Shown here: in pieces, positions 13,231-21,186 of the stretch | Numbering within the stretch: position 1 is the first letter of the stretch | Layout: every line of letters begins with the position of its first letter | From: CAZFAT01 sp964517075 | GTDB taxonomy: Bacteria > Acidobacteriota > Vicinamibacteria > Vicinamibacterales > SCN-69-37 | NCBI GenBank assembly: GCA_964517075.1 | Contig: CAZFAT010000229.1 | Coordinates: 1-26,987 of the forward strand | DNA: 26,987 nucleotides | Direction of reading: 5' to 3' | Translations under genes and position numbers: made by a program | Notes under the pieces: generated by a model | What the model saw: only the letters and a program-made list of their open reading frames with translations | Database searches by the model: none | What the model was told of the DNA's origin: nothing

Positions 13231-16092
13231 ATGTTCGCGCTCGGTCGTCTTCGCGCGCTGCTTCGCGTCGCGCTGCCCGTTGCCGCGGCCGCGGTGCTCG
13301 TGTCGCTGGCGATTGTCAACATCGCGCTGGTCAAGACCTCCGAGCCCGAGCTGGATGACGGCGTGTTGTGGCGGCTCGAAGGGTCGAACGTCGTGGCCGT
13401 CGCCATCGATCCCGGACATGCGGGCGACCGCGCCGGCGTGCAGCTGCGCGATGTGCTGCTCCTGATCGACGGCCAGGAAGTCCGCTCGCCGGCCGATGTG
13501 GTCACGGCGCTGCACGCCGCCGAGGGCCGCGGCGGCCTGGCCTACGTGGTTCAGCGGGCCTCGGCCGAACTTCCCGTCACCGTCCTGTTGACGACCACGC
13601 CGGGAGTCAGCGAGGGGTTGTATTTCTCGCTGGCCCTCGTCGGCATTCTCTCGATCGTCGTTGGCACCTCCGTCCGGCTGCGGCGTCCCAACGACCTGGC
13701 GACGCTGCATTTCTTCTGGCTGGCGGTGGCCTTCGTCGGCGCCCTGGCGTTCACGCCCAGCGGCCGCTACGACCAGCTCGACTATTTCTTCGAGTGGGCC
13801 GACCTGATTGCCCGCCTGGCGCTTCCGCCATTGTTCCTCCACTTCGCGCTGGTGTTTCCGGAGCGGCCCCACGCCTGGCTGCGAACGTCGCCCGGGCGGG
13901 CGCTCCTGCCGGCCCTGTATCTGCCGGCGATCGTCCTCGGTCTCTGGCGCGTCGCCGTGGTCACGCGCGGGCTCGGGGGTCCCGGCGTGTCCACCGATCT
14001 CGAGCGGATCGAGCTCTTCGCGTACGCCTATCTGGCCGTCTGTCTGATTGGCGGGCTGGCCCTGATGACGCGCGCGCTGACCCGGCTGCGTTCGGTGACC
14101 GCGCGCCGCCAGCTGCGCTGGATCGTGTGGGGATCCTCGGTCGGCGCCGTCCCCTTCGTCGCGCTCTACGTGGTGCCCTTCATCTTCGGGCACGTGTCGT
14201 CCTACAGCGAGTACACGGCGGTGCTGCTGGGCTGCGTCCCGCTGGCCTTCGCCTCGGCCATCGTCCGCTACCGGCTGATGGATATCGAGGTCATCATCAA
14301 GAAGGCGCTGGTGATCGCGGCGGTCGTGCTCCTGCTCGCGGCGATGTACGGCGGGACGCTGCAGCTCGTCAGCTTGATCCTCGGCGGCGACCGGGACCGC
14401 AGCAGCTTCTGGGCCCTCCTGGCGACGTTGATTGTCGCGCTGGTCGCGCCCTGGTTGTGGAACGCCATCCAGGCCGCGCTCGACCGCCTCTATTACCGGG
14501 AGCGCTACGATTACCGGCGCGCGCTCGTGAGCTTTGCCCGTGCGCTCAACAGCGATCTCGACCTCGGGCGGCTCAGCTCGCGCCTCGTCGAACGGGTCCG
14601 GGAGACCTTGGGCATCGATCGGATTGCGCTGTTTCTCATGGCCGACGCCGGGCGGCTTGCGCCGGTCGCCGCCGATGGTTTCGAGGGGGCCCTCATTCCG
14701 GCCATTGAGCCGGAGTCGGTGCTCGGCCAGCGGCTTCGGGTGGGGCAGACCGTGGCCGTGGACGATCCGCTGCCGGCCCGTCGGCTCTCAGGCGACGACG
14801 CGGCCGTGTGGCGCGACGCCGGGCTCTTCAGTTTCGTGCCGTGCACCGCGAATGACACGACCATCGCGGTGATCGCGACGGGGCGGCGGCCCGACAGCGA
14901 GCCGTTGAGCAGCGAGGACATGGCGCTGCTCGGGGCCGTCGCGGCGCAGGCGGCCACCGCGCTCGAGAACGCGCGCCTCTACGGCGAGCTCGGCCGCAAG
15001 GCACACGAAATCGAGCAGCTGCACCAGTTCAGCGACAGTGTGGTCGAGTCGCTGACCGACGGCCTGATCGTGGTCGATCTCGACGATCGCGTGCTGCGTT
15101 GGAACCGCCGCATGGAGCAGCTCGTCGGACTCGACCGGGCGGCCGTCCTGAATCGCCCGCTGACGATGTGCTTCGACCGCGCGTTCGTGGACGCGCTGCA
15201 GGCGGCGCGGCGCGAAGCTCCCGTCGGCACGTCGCTCTACCGGGCGCCCCTGGAGGTTGGATCAGGCGAGCACCGGCGGACGCTGCTCGTGAACACGGCC
15301 GTGGCGCCCTTTCACACCGATCGCGCCGTGCAGGCCGGGTGGATCATCGTGCTCGAGGACGTCACCGATCGCGCCAATCTGGAGGAGCAATTGCGGCTCT
15401 CGGAGAAGATGGCGGCGATCGGCCTGCTGGCCGCCGGCGTCGCCCACGAAGTCAACACCCCGCTGACCGGCATCTCCAGCTTCACCCAGATGCTGCTCGA
15501 GCGATCCGATCCCGGCGACCAGCGGCGGCCCCTGCTCGAGAAGATCGAACAGCAGACGTTCCGCGCCGCGAAGATCGTGAACAGCCTGCTGAATCTCGCC
15601 CGTCCCTCGGGCAAGGAAACCGGGCCGGTCGATCTGAATCTGGTCCTCACCGACGTGCTCGCCCTGCTCGAGCATCAGTTCCGGATGAGCCAGATTCAGG
15701 TCCGCCGGCAGCTGACGGGGCAGGTCGTGATTCGCGGCGTCGAGTACAAGCTGCAGCAGGTCTTCCTCAATCTGTTTCTCAACGCGCGGGATGCGATGCC
15801 GAACGGTGGGTGGCTGTCGATCACCACCGGCGTGGAGGGCGGCGACGCGATCGTCGAGGTGGCCGACAGCGGCGTCGGCATTCCCGCGGAGCACATCGGC
15901 CGCATCTATGACCCGTTCTTCACCACCAAGCCGGAAGGCCGTGGCACCGGCCTCGGCCTGTCCGTGACCTACGGCATCGTCAAGGAGCACGGCGGCACTC
16001 TGACCTGCGACAGCGATCGGCAGGGCACGCGCTTCCGCCTCGTCCTGCCCGCCCTGGATCGTTCACCCGCTGTCATGACGGCGGCCCGCTAA
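13231..16092 (+). CDS. Membrane PDZ-GAF-PAS sensor histidine kinase
   Basis: ATG 13231 gives 953 residues; no ribosome binding site is clear, and GTG 13174, inside the previous gene, is an alternative. Order: a membrane helix (10-32); a PDZ-like extracytoplasmic domain (about 48-120, VVAVAIDPGHAGDRAGVQLRD...); about nine further membrane helices (130-425); a linker DRLYYRERYDYRRAL; GAF (about 430-590); PAS (about 600-715); the dimerisation domain with phosphoacceptor H739 in GVAHEVNTPLTG; and a HATPase domain with LNLFLNARDAM (N box), VADSGVGIP and GRGTGLGLSVTYGIV. It is an NtrB-like class kinase. The sigma54 activator 31 bp downstream is its evident partner. A periplasmic PDZ domain on a polytopic kinase suggests sensing of envelope peptides or protein ends. 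Confidence 0.9.
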   Translation: MFALGRLRALLRVALPVAAAAVLVSLAIVNIALVKTSEPELDDGVLWRLEGSNVVAVAIDPGHAGDRAGVQLRDVLLLIDGQEVRSPADVVTALHAAEGRGGLAYVVQRASAELPVTVLLTTTPGVSEGLYFSLALVGILSIVVGTSVRLRRPNDLATLHFFWLAVAFVGALAFTPSGRYDQLDYFFEWADLIARLALPPLFLHFALVFPERPHAWLRTSPGRALLPALYLPAIVLGLWRVAVVTRGLGGPGVSTDLERIELFAYAYLAVCLIGGLALMTRALTRLRSVTARRQLRWIVWGSSVGAVPFVALYVVPFIFGHVSSYSEYTAVLLGCVPLAFASAIVRYRLMDIEVIIKKALVIAAVVLLLAAMYGGTLQLVSLILGGDRDRSSFWALLATLIVALVAPWLWNAIQAALDRLYYRERYDYRRALVSFARALNSDLDLGRLSSRLVERVRETLGIDRIALFLMADAGRLAPVAADGFEGALIPAIEPESVLGQRLRVGQTVAVDDPLPARRLSGDDAAVWRDAGLFSFVPCTANDTTIAVIATGRRPDSEPLSSEDMALLGAVAAQAATALENARLYGELGRKAHEIEQLHQFSDSVVESLTDGLIVVDLDDRVLRWNRRMEQLVGLDRAAVLNRPLTMCFDRAFVDALQAARREAPVGTSLYRAPLEVGSGEHRRTLLVNTAVAPFHTDRAVQAGWIIVLEDVTDRANLEEQLRLSEKMAAIGLLAAGVAHEVNTPLTGISSFTQMLLERSDPGDQRRPLLEKIEQQTFRAAKIVNSLLNLARPSGKETGPVDLNLVLTDVLALLEHQFRMSQIQVRRQLTGQVVIRGVEYKLQQVFLNLFLNARDAMPNGGWLSITTGVEGGDAIVEVADSGVGIPAEHIGRIYDPFFTTKPEGRGTGLGLSVTYGIVKEHGGTLTCDSDRQGTRFRLVLPALDRSPAVMTAAR

Positions 16093-16123
16093 TCGTCGGG
16101 CGGCTCACAGCCCGGACCCCTCC

Positions 16124-17572
16124 ATGACCCAGCCGACCGCTTCTGTCCTCATCATCGACGACGAAGAAATCATTCGCGAGGCACTCGAAGCCCTGCTGAC
16201 GGCCGAAGGCTACGACGTGGTGTCCGCGGCCACCGCCGGCCAGGGCATGGATCACCTGGGCGCGCGGCGTATCGACGCCGTGCTGCTCGATCTGATGCTG
16301 CCCGATCGCAACGGTCTCGACGTGCTGCAGGACATCCGCCGGATTGACGAGGATCTTCCCGTGGTGATGATCACCGCCTTCGGCACGATCGAAGGCGCGG
16401 TGGCGGCCACGAAGCAGGGCGCGTTCTATTACTTCACCAAGCCCTTCAAGAACGATGAAGTCCTCGCGGTGCTGCGAAACGCCGTCGAACGGCGGCGGCT
16501 GGTGCGCGAGAACCAGGAGCTGCGCGATCGGCTGCGATCCGACGCCTATCACTTCGACGAGATCGTCGGCGGCAGTCCCAGAATCCGCGCCGTCTACGAC
16601 CTCATTGCCCGGTCGGCGCCCAGCCGCGCCACCATCCTCGTGCAGGGGGAAAGCGGCACCGGCAAGGAACTGGTGGCTCGCGCGCTCCACCGGCGGTCGG
16701 CGCGGTCCGACAAGCCGTTCATCACGGTGAACTCCGGCAACCTGCCGCCCGACCTGCTGGAGTCGAACCTGTTCGGCCACGTGAAGGGAGCGTTCACGGG
16801 CGCCGTCTACCCGAAGAAGGGCCTCTTCGAACTCGCTGACAAGGGCACGATCTTCTTCGACGAGATCGGGAACATTCCGCTCGACACCCAGGCGAAGCTG
16901 CTCCGGGTCATCCAGGAGCGCGAGTTCATGCGGCTGGGCGGCGTGGAGACGATCAAGGTGGACGTCCGGATCATCGCCGCCACGAACGTCAACCTGCGCG
17001 ACCTGACCGAACAGGGCCACTTTCGCGAGGACCTGTTCTACCGGCTGAACGTGATCTTCATCCAGCTCCCGCCGCTTCGGGACCGCAAGGAGGACATCCC
17101 GCTGCTCGTGCAGCACTTCCTCGACCGGTTCACCGAAGAAAGCCGCAAGCGGCCGATGATTCTGACCCCGCCGGCCATGGACCGGCTCATGGCGTACGAC
17201 TGGCCCGGCAATGTGCGCGAGCTCGAGAACGTCATCGAGCGGGCCGTCGTGCTCTGCGGCGATCGGGAGATCGGGCTGGAGCTCATCCCCGACCACGTGA
17301 GCGCGGGCGTTCGTCCTGTGGTGCCCGACGCGGTCATTCCGGCCGGAGGCATCCACTTCCGCGAGGTCATCATCGGTCACGAGCGGAGGTACATCGAGGC
17401 GGCCCTCGAAGCGGCCGGCGGCGTCCAGAAGCGCGCCGCCGAGTTGCTTCACATCAAAGCCACCACGCTCAACGAGATGATGAAGCGCTACGACATCCGT
17501 CCGCGTCGACGAAAGGGACCTGGCGATCCCCGCGACGCCGAGGACGTCGGCGGGGCGCCCGAGGCCGAGTAG
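16124..17572 (+). CDS. NtrC-family sigma54-dependent response regulator
   Basis: The 482-residue protein has three parts. The receiver (1-120) has acidic D12/D13, phosphorylation site D56 in VLLDLMLPDRNG and K in FTKPF. The AAA+ domain (about 142-370) has Walker A GESGTGKE (175-182), the sigma54-contact loop GAFTGA (222-227), Walker B TIFFDEIG and arginine-finger region VRIIAATN. The C-terminal Fis-type helix-turn-helix is RAAELLHIKATTLNEMMKRYDI. It should activate sigma54 promoters once phosphorylated by the adjacent kinase. The recognition helix (KATTLNEMMKRYDI) departs from the common SRTTLYRKLK form. I found no -24/-12 promoter in the window, so targets are probably elsewhere. It ends 20 bp from a convergent glycosyltransferase gene, with no obvious terminator between them. 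Confidence 0.94.
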   Translation: MTQPTASVLIIDDEEIIREALEALLTAEGYDVVSAATAGQGMDHLGARRIDAVLLDLMLPDRNGLDVLQDIRRIDEDLPVVMITAFGTIEGAVAATKQGAFYYFTKPFKNDEVLAVLRNAVERRRLVRENQELRDRLRSDAYHFDEIVGGSPRIRAVYDLIARSAPSRATILVQGESGTGKELVARALHRRSARSDKPFITVNSGNLPPDLLESNLFGHVKGAFTGAVYPKKGLFELADKGTIFFDEIGNIPLDTQAKLLRVIQEREFMRLGGVETIKVDVRIIAATNVNLRDLTEQGHFREDLFYRLNVIFIQLPPLRDRKEDIPLLVQHFLDRFTEESRKRPMILTPPAMDRLMAYDWPGNVRELENVIERAVVLCGDREIGLELIPDHVSAGVRPVVPDAVIPAGGIHFREVIIGHERRYIEAALEAAGGVQKRAAELLHIKATTLNEMMKRYDIRPRRRKGPGDPRDAEDVGGAPEAE

Positions 17573-17592
17573 CGCCCGCCGGTGGCGGCGAT

Positions 17593-18999
17593 CTACCGGC
17601 GCTCGCGGCGCCGCTGACGCGAGCGGTCGTGACGGCTGCGATCCCGCTCACGAAAACGACCTCGTCCGCGGTCACGCCGGTCGCCGTCGGGCTCACGCGG
17701 TTTCGCGATCGTTCGCGCGCGGTCGGGCTCAGGCGGCTCCACCCGGCCGTTGCGCACGGCGCCATGGAGCTGTTCGCAGAGCCGTTCGTACTTCGACAGG
17801 ACGGTCGGCCACCGGTAGTGCCGGCTGACGTACGTCCGGCCGTTGAGGCCGAGCGCCGCGCGCAGCCTGGGGTCATGGGTGAGCAGCTTCAACGCCTCCG
17901 CAAACTCCCAGCGGTCGGCATAGAACAGCCCGGCCTGGCTGCGACGGCAATGCTGCACCACGGTGGCGGCTCGCGCATTGACGAGCACCGGCGTGCCCAC
18001 CGAGAGCGCCTCGAGCGCGAGCATCAGCTGCCGGTCATCGGGCGAGGGAAGCACCACGACGGTGGCCGCTTCGAGCGAGTGGGCCCGTTCTTCGTCCGGC
18101 AGGATGCCGCCGAAGTGCACGCCCGGGTCTTCGGGCAGCGGCATGAGCTTCGTGCCCATCAGCACCAGGCGCGCATCGCCTCCGTCGCGAAGGTAGTGCT
18201 GGTAGTACTCGAGAAGCTCCTCGCAGCCTTCGCCCGGCTCGATCCGGCCGGCCTGGAGTACGAAGGGGCCATACAGGCGATGGCGGCGGCGAAATGCGTT
18301 GCCCGCGCCCTCGAGGTGCGGCGGCAGCGGTTCGCGATCGGGCGGGCCGACGAGACGCCACTCGCCGCCGTCCACCTCCACTTCGCCCTCCGGCAGGTTG
18401 ACGCCACACCCCACCACGTCGTCCACGAGACTGCGGAGGTGGAAGCGCGAGGACACGAGCCGGCGTTCGTCCTCGGTCTCCCAGGCGAATCCCGCCGCGC
18501 TCGAGAAGAGCTCGCGAAACACCCCAAGCTGCAGCTCAGGGCCGTCCTGGACGGCGGGGATCAGGATGCTCTTGTAGGGCGCCACCCGTGTGCCCAGCAC
18601 CGCCGGTGCGTGCAGAGCCGTGAAGAAGATGAGGACGTCGTACTGCGCGTGCTGCCGCTCGAGATATTCCACGAGTCCTGGGGCCCACGGGCCCTGCTGC
18701 CGTAGGTACTCCAGCTCGTCCTGCGGCGCGTGCCGGCCGAAGAAGACGCGGTCGGCGGCTCGACGAACGGCGGACGAATCGCCGGCGCGGGCCGCCGCGA
18801 ACCGCCGGACGGTCACGCCTCGAAGCCGGTCGACGCCCTCGGCATGCACGTTGGTCCACGTCCGACTGTCGGTCGCGCACGTCGTGAGGACCTCTACATG
18901 GTGAATCGCCGCCAGCCGTTCGGCGATCAGCCGGCATTGATGCTCCCGGCCGCCTGACAGATCGGCGCCATAGCGGGGCACGACAAAGGCGAGCCTCAT
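17593..18999 (-). CDS. GT4-type glycosyltransferase with arginine-rich C-terminal tail
   Basis: ATG 18999 overlaps the stop of the preceding glycosyltransferase gene (ATGA). The 468-residue protein begins MRLAFVVPRYGADLSGGREH, the N-terminal nucleotide-fold start of GT-B enzymes. The C-terminal domain carries VLQAGRIEPGEGCEELL and LPSPDDRQLMLALEALSVGTPVLVNAR. It is a clear paralog of the upstream enzyme, but the first Glu of the EX7E donor-binding motif is Asp here (DRQLMLALE). From about residue 425 onward the chain becomes a low-complexity basic tail rich in RD, RS and RR (RRDRGRGRFRERDRSR then RRRERR at the end). It probably adds a sugar to a cell-surface glycan; donor and acceptor are unknown. 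Confidence 0.85.
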   Translation of the reverse strand: MRLAFVVPRYGADLSGGREHQCRLIAERLAAIHHVEVLTTCATDSRTWTNVHAEGVDRLRGVTVRRFAAARAGDSSAVRRAADRVFFGRHAPQDELEYLRQQGPWAPGLVEYLERQHAQYDVLIFFTALHAPAVLGTRVAPYKSILIPAVQDGPELQLGVFRELFSSAAGFAWETEDERRLVSSRFHLRSLVDDVVGCGVNLPEGEVEVDGGEWRLVGPPDREPLPPHLEGAGNAFRRRHRLYGPFVLQAGRIEPGEGCEELLEYYQHYLRDGGDARLVLMGTKLMPLPEDPGVHFGGILPDEERAHSLEAATVVVLPSPDDRQLMLALEALSVGTPVLVNARAATVVQHCRRSQAGLFYADRWEFAEALKLLTHDPRLRAALGLNGRTYVSRHYRWPTVLSKYERLCEQLHGAVRNGRVEPPEPDRARTIAKPREPDGDRRDRGRGRFRERDRSRHDRSRQRRRERR

Positions 19000-20294
19000 G
19001 GCTGCTCGCTTCCCGGGGCCGCGGGTCCCGCTGGTGCCGCGGCGACGACGGCGGCAGCCGGCGGCACGGTGCGCGCCCGGCGGGCGAAGAATCCCGGGAG
19101 CGGATCGATGCCGGTCGCTGGCACGCGTGACAGACGGTCGAACATGTCCAGGTACTTGCGCTCGATCACGGGCCACGTGTAGTGGCGCCGGAAGAACTCG
19201 CGCCCGTGCCGTCCCAGCACCGCCCCTACCGGCCCCGTGCTGTCGAGCTGGTAGAGCGCTTCGGCGAACTCCTCGAAGGTGTCGTAGTACAGCCCCGCGT
19301 TCGCCCTGACAGCCTGGCCGCGCAGGACGTCGCACCGGCTGTTCACGAGCACGGGCTTGCCAAGCGCCCAGGCCTCGAGCGTGACCATCGACAGACTCTC
19401 GTAGCGCGACGGGATGACGAGCAGGTCGGCGGCGGCGAGACCGTCGAACTTGTCGGCGTCGGACAGGAAGCCGAGGTGCCGGATGCGGGGATGCGCCGGA
19501 ATCGGCATGTGTGCGGACCCGATCAGCAGCAGATCGAGCCCGTCGGGATACATGAGGGCGTACCGCACGAAGTAGTCGAACAGCTCGCGGCACCCCTTGT
19601 TCTCGTCAATGCGGCCGATGCAGATGGCGAACCGGCGGTCGGCGTTGAATTTCTTGCGGAACCGCCAGGGCTGCGTGCGTTCGGGGATTTCGGACCCGAC
19701 GCCGACCACGATGCCCGGCTGCTGGCGCGGCCGGTGGCTGACATGTTCGATCAGCGCCCGCTCTTCGGGCGAGTTGTACATGACCGCCCGCGCTCCGCGG
19801 AAGACGGGCTGGAAGATCGACAGACCGAGGGCGGGATCGCGTTCGGCGGTCGGTACCAGCACGGCCTTCGCCGGTACCGCACGTGCGCCATGCCAGGCAT
19901 GGTAGTAGCGATAGCTGAAGAACAGGAAGTAGTCGAAGTCGGCCGCGACACGGCGGATGTGCTGGATCAGCGCCGGGCTGGTGGGTCCCTCGCTGGCGAG
20001 CCAATGAAGTTCGTCGGCGACCGAGTGGGGCTGGTTGAAGACGACGTCGGACGACCGGCCGAACTCCTCGGTCGTGCGTGGCCGCGAGACTGGGAATCGG
20101 CGCAGTCGGATGCCGTTCAGCTGATCGTCGCCGGCCGGCAGCTCGTTCTTCCAGGTGACATAGTCGCGCGCGCAGGTCGTCAAGACCTCGACCGTCGCAT
20201 GTCTGGCGAGACGCTCAGCGATATAGCGGGCATGGAGTTCGGCGCCGCCGCTCGTGTCCGCACCGTAGCGCTGCACCACGACCGCCAGCTTCAC
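18996..20294 (-). CDS. GT4-type glycosyltransferase
   Basis: GTG 20294 overlaps the preceding stop (GTGA). The 432-residue protein starts MKLAVVVQRYGADTSGGAELHARY, with the canonical GGAE motif. It continues through a GT-B fold with CIGRIDENKGCRELF and the intact EX7E motif in PSRYESLSMVTLEAWALGKPVL. Activated-sugar transfer to a glycan or lipid is the family role. The C-terminus from about residue 400 is an Ala/Pro-rich, probably disordered tail. It sits in the middle of a four-gene overlapping run (DUF362, unknown arginine-run protein, this enzyme, paralogous enzyme), so a shared surface-glycan task is likely. Strong similarity over the N-terminal 70 residues to its downstream neighbour points to tandem duplication. 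Confidence 0.92.
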   Translation of the reverse strand: MKLAVVVQRYGADTSGGAELHARYIAERLARHATVEVLTTCARDYVTWKNELPAGDDQLNGIRLRRFPVSRPRTTEEFGRSSDVVFNQPHSVADELHWLASEGPTSPALIQHIRRVAADFDYFLFFSYRYYHAWHGARAVPAKAVLVPTAERDPALGLSIFQPVFRGARAVMYNSPEERALIEHVSHRPRQQPGIVVGVGSEIPERTQPWRFRKKFNADRRFAICIGRIDENKGCRELFDYFVRYALMYPDGLDLLLIGSAHMPIPAHPRIRHLGFLSDADKFDGLAAADLLVIPSRYESLSMVTLEAWALGKPVLVNSRCDVLRGQAVRANAGLYYDTFEEFAEALYQLDSTGPVGAVLGRHGREFFRRHYTWPVIERKYLDMFDRLSRVPATGIDPLPGFFARRARTVPPAAAVVAAAPAGPAAPGSEQP

Positions 20295-21169
20295 GGTTCG
20301 TCAGTGTCCGCGCCGATGTCCTCGTCGGCCGCGCCTGACGGCACGACCTCATCGGCGTCGCCAGCCCCATTCCCGTCATCGAAGGGCAGCGGCGTGCCAC
20401 GAGACTCGGCCGGTGGCCCGCCGTGCTGTGACGTTGCCGTCGGGGGGGTGTCCCCCGACGCACCCCCGCGACGCCGCCGGCGTCGCCGTCGGCGCCGGCG
20501 TTCGCCCGTCGGCCCCGCACTGTCGCCGGGGTGCGGGTCCAGCCGGGCGGGTACCGGCTGAGCAGGCGTTTCCGACACCGGCGGCCCGGCAACCGGCTGG
20601 CGCGAGGGGACCGGGCTGGCGGGGTTCTCTCGGGACCGGCTCCGCCGCTCGTCGAAGTCCAGGCGCGTGGCGAGCGACTCGATCCGCATCTTGAGGCTCT
20701 GCACCTCGAGACCGGCCCGGGTGACTTCGATGACGAGCCCGCGGACCACCTCGGTCAGCACGGGATCCATTTCCTCACGAAGGCGCAATCGCCGCTGGAC
20801 CTCCGTGTTCAGCTTGGCCTGGACGTGCAGCGCCCGGATGAGGGGTTCGGGATTGAAAAAGAGCTTCAGGATCGGCCTGAGCAGCTTTCGCAGGGCGCCA
20901 AGCGGGCCGCGGTGCGTCGCGAACAGCGTGTGGTCCTCGAACTCGTAGCCTGGAAGGTCAGGGGCGGGAGCGGGAGGGTGGAGGAATCGGTGACCCCGGC
21001 TCGCACCCGCGCCGCGCGCGTCGAGCAGCTGCTCGAGTCTCGCGCCCGCGAGCTGCTGCAGCTCGGCATCGGTGTAGTCGGCGCCGCGGCGCTCCCGGAT
21101 CCTGGTCCGGAGCTGCTGCATGATGTGTTCAACGTCGACGGTCTCGGGGCGTGCGTTCAGATCTGCCAT
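20291..21169 (-). CDS. Protein of unknown function with helical core, 11-arginine run and acidic tail
   Basis: ATG 21169 gives 292 residues; the open frame extends further but would overlap the DUF362 gene ending at 21187. I do not recognise a family. Residues 1-50 form charged helices (VEHIMQQLRTRIRERRGADY). About 75-110 hold a basic, hydrophobic segment (GALRKLLRPILKLFFNPEPL) that could lie on a membrane. About 110-175 are long helices, possibly coiled coil (RRLRLREEMDPVL... LKMRIESLATRLDFDERR). After about 180 the chain is Pro/Ser-rich and disordered, contains 11 consecutive arginines near residue 240, and ends with an acidic tail (DEDIGADTDEP). The operon position suggests a scaffold or regulator for the adjacent glycosyltransferases. 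Confidence 0.8.
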   Translation of the reverse strand: MADLNARPETVDVEHIMQQLRTRIRERRGADYTDAELQQLAGARLEQLLDARGAGASRGHRFLHPPAPAPDLPGYEFEDHTLFATHRGPLGALRKLLRPILKLFFNPEPLIRALHVQAKLNTEVQRRLRLREEMDPVLTEVVRGLVIEVTRAGLEVQSLKMRIESLATRLDFDERRSRSRENPASPVPSRQPVAGPPVSETPAQPVPARLDPHPGDSAGPTGERRRRRRRRRRRGGASGDTPPTATSQHGGPPAESRGTPLPFDDGNGAGDADEVVPSGAADEDIGADTDEP

Positions 21170-21186
21170 CTGGAGACTCTGGGAAA

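Noticed and set aside
13213..14193. 326-residue minus-strand open frame
   Set aside because: Antisense to the histidine kinase; low-complexity charged composition and no ribosome binding site recognised.
17573..17592. Bidirectional terminator between the sigma54 activator and the glycosyltransferase
   Set aside because: The 20-bp gap has only a 4-bp GC stem and no T-run.
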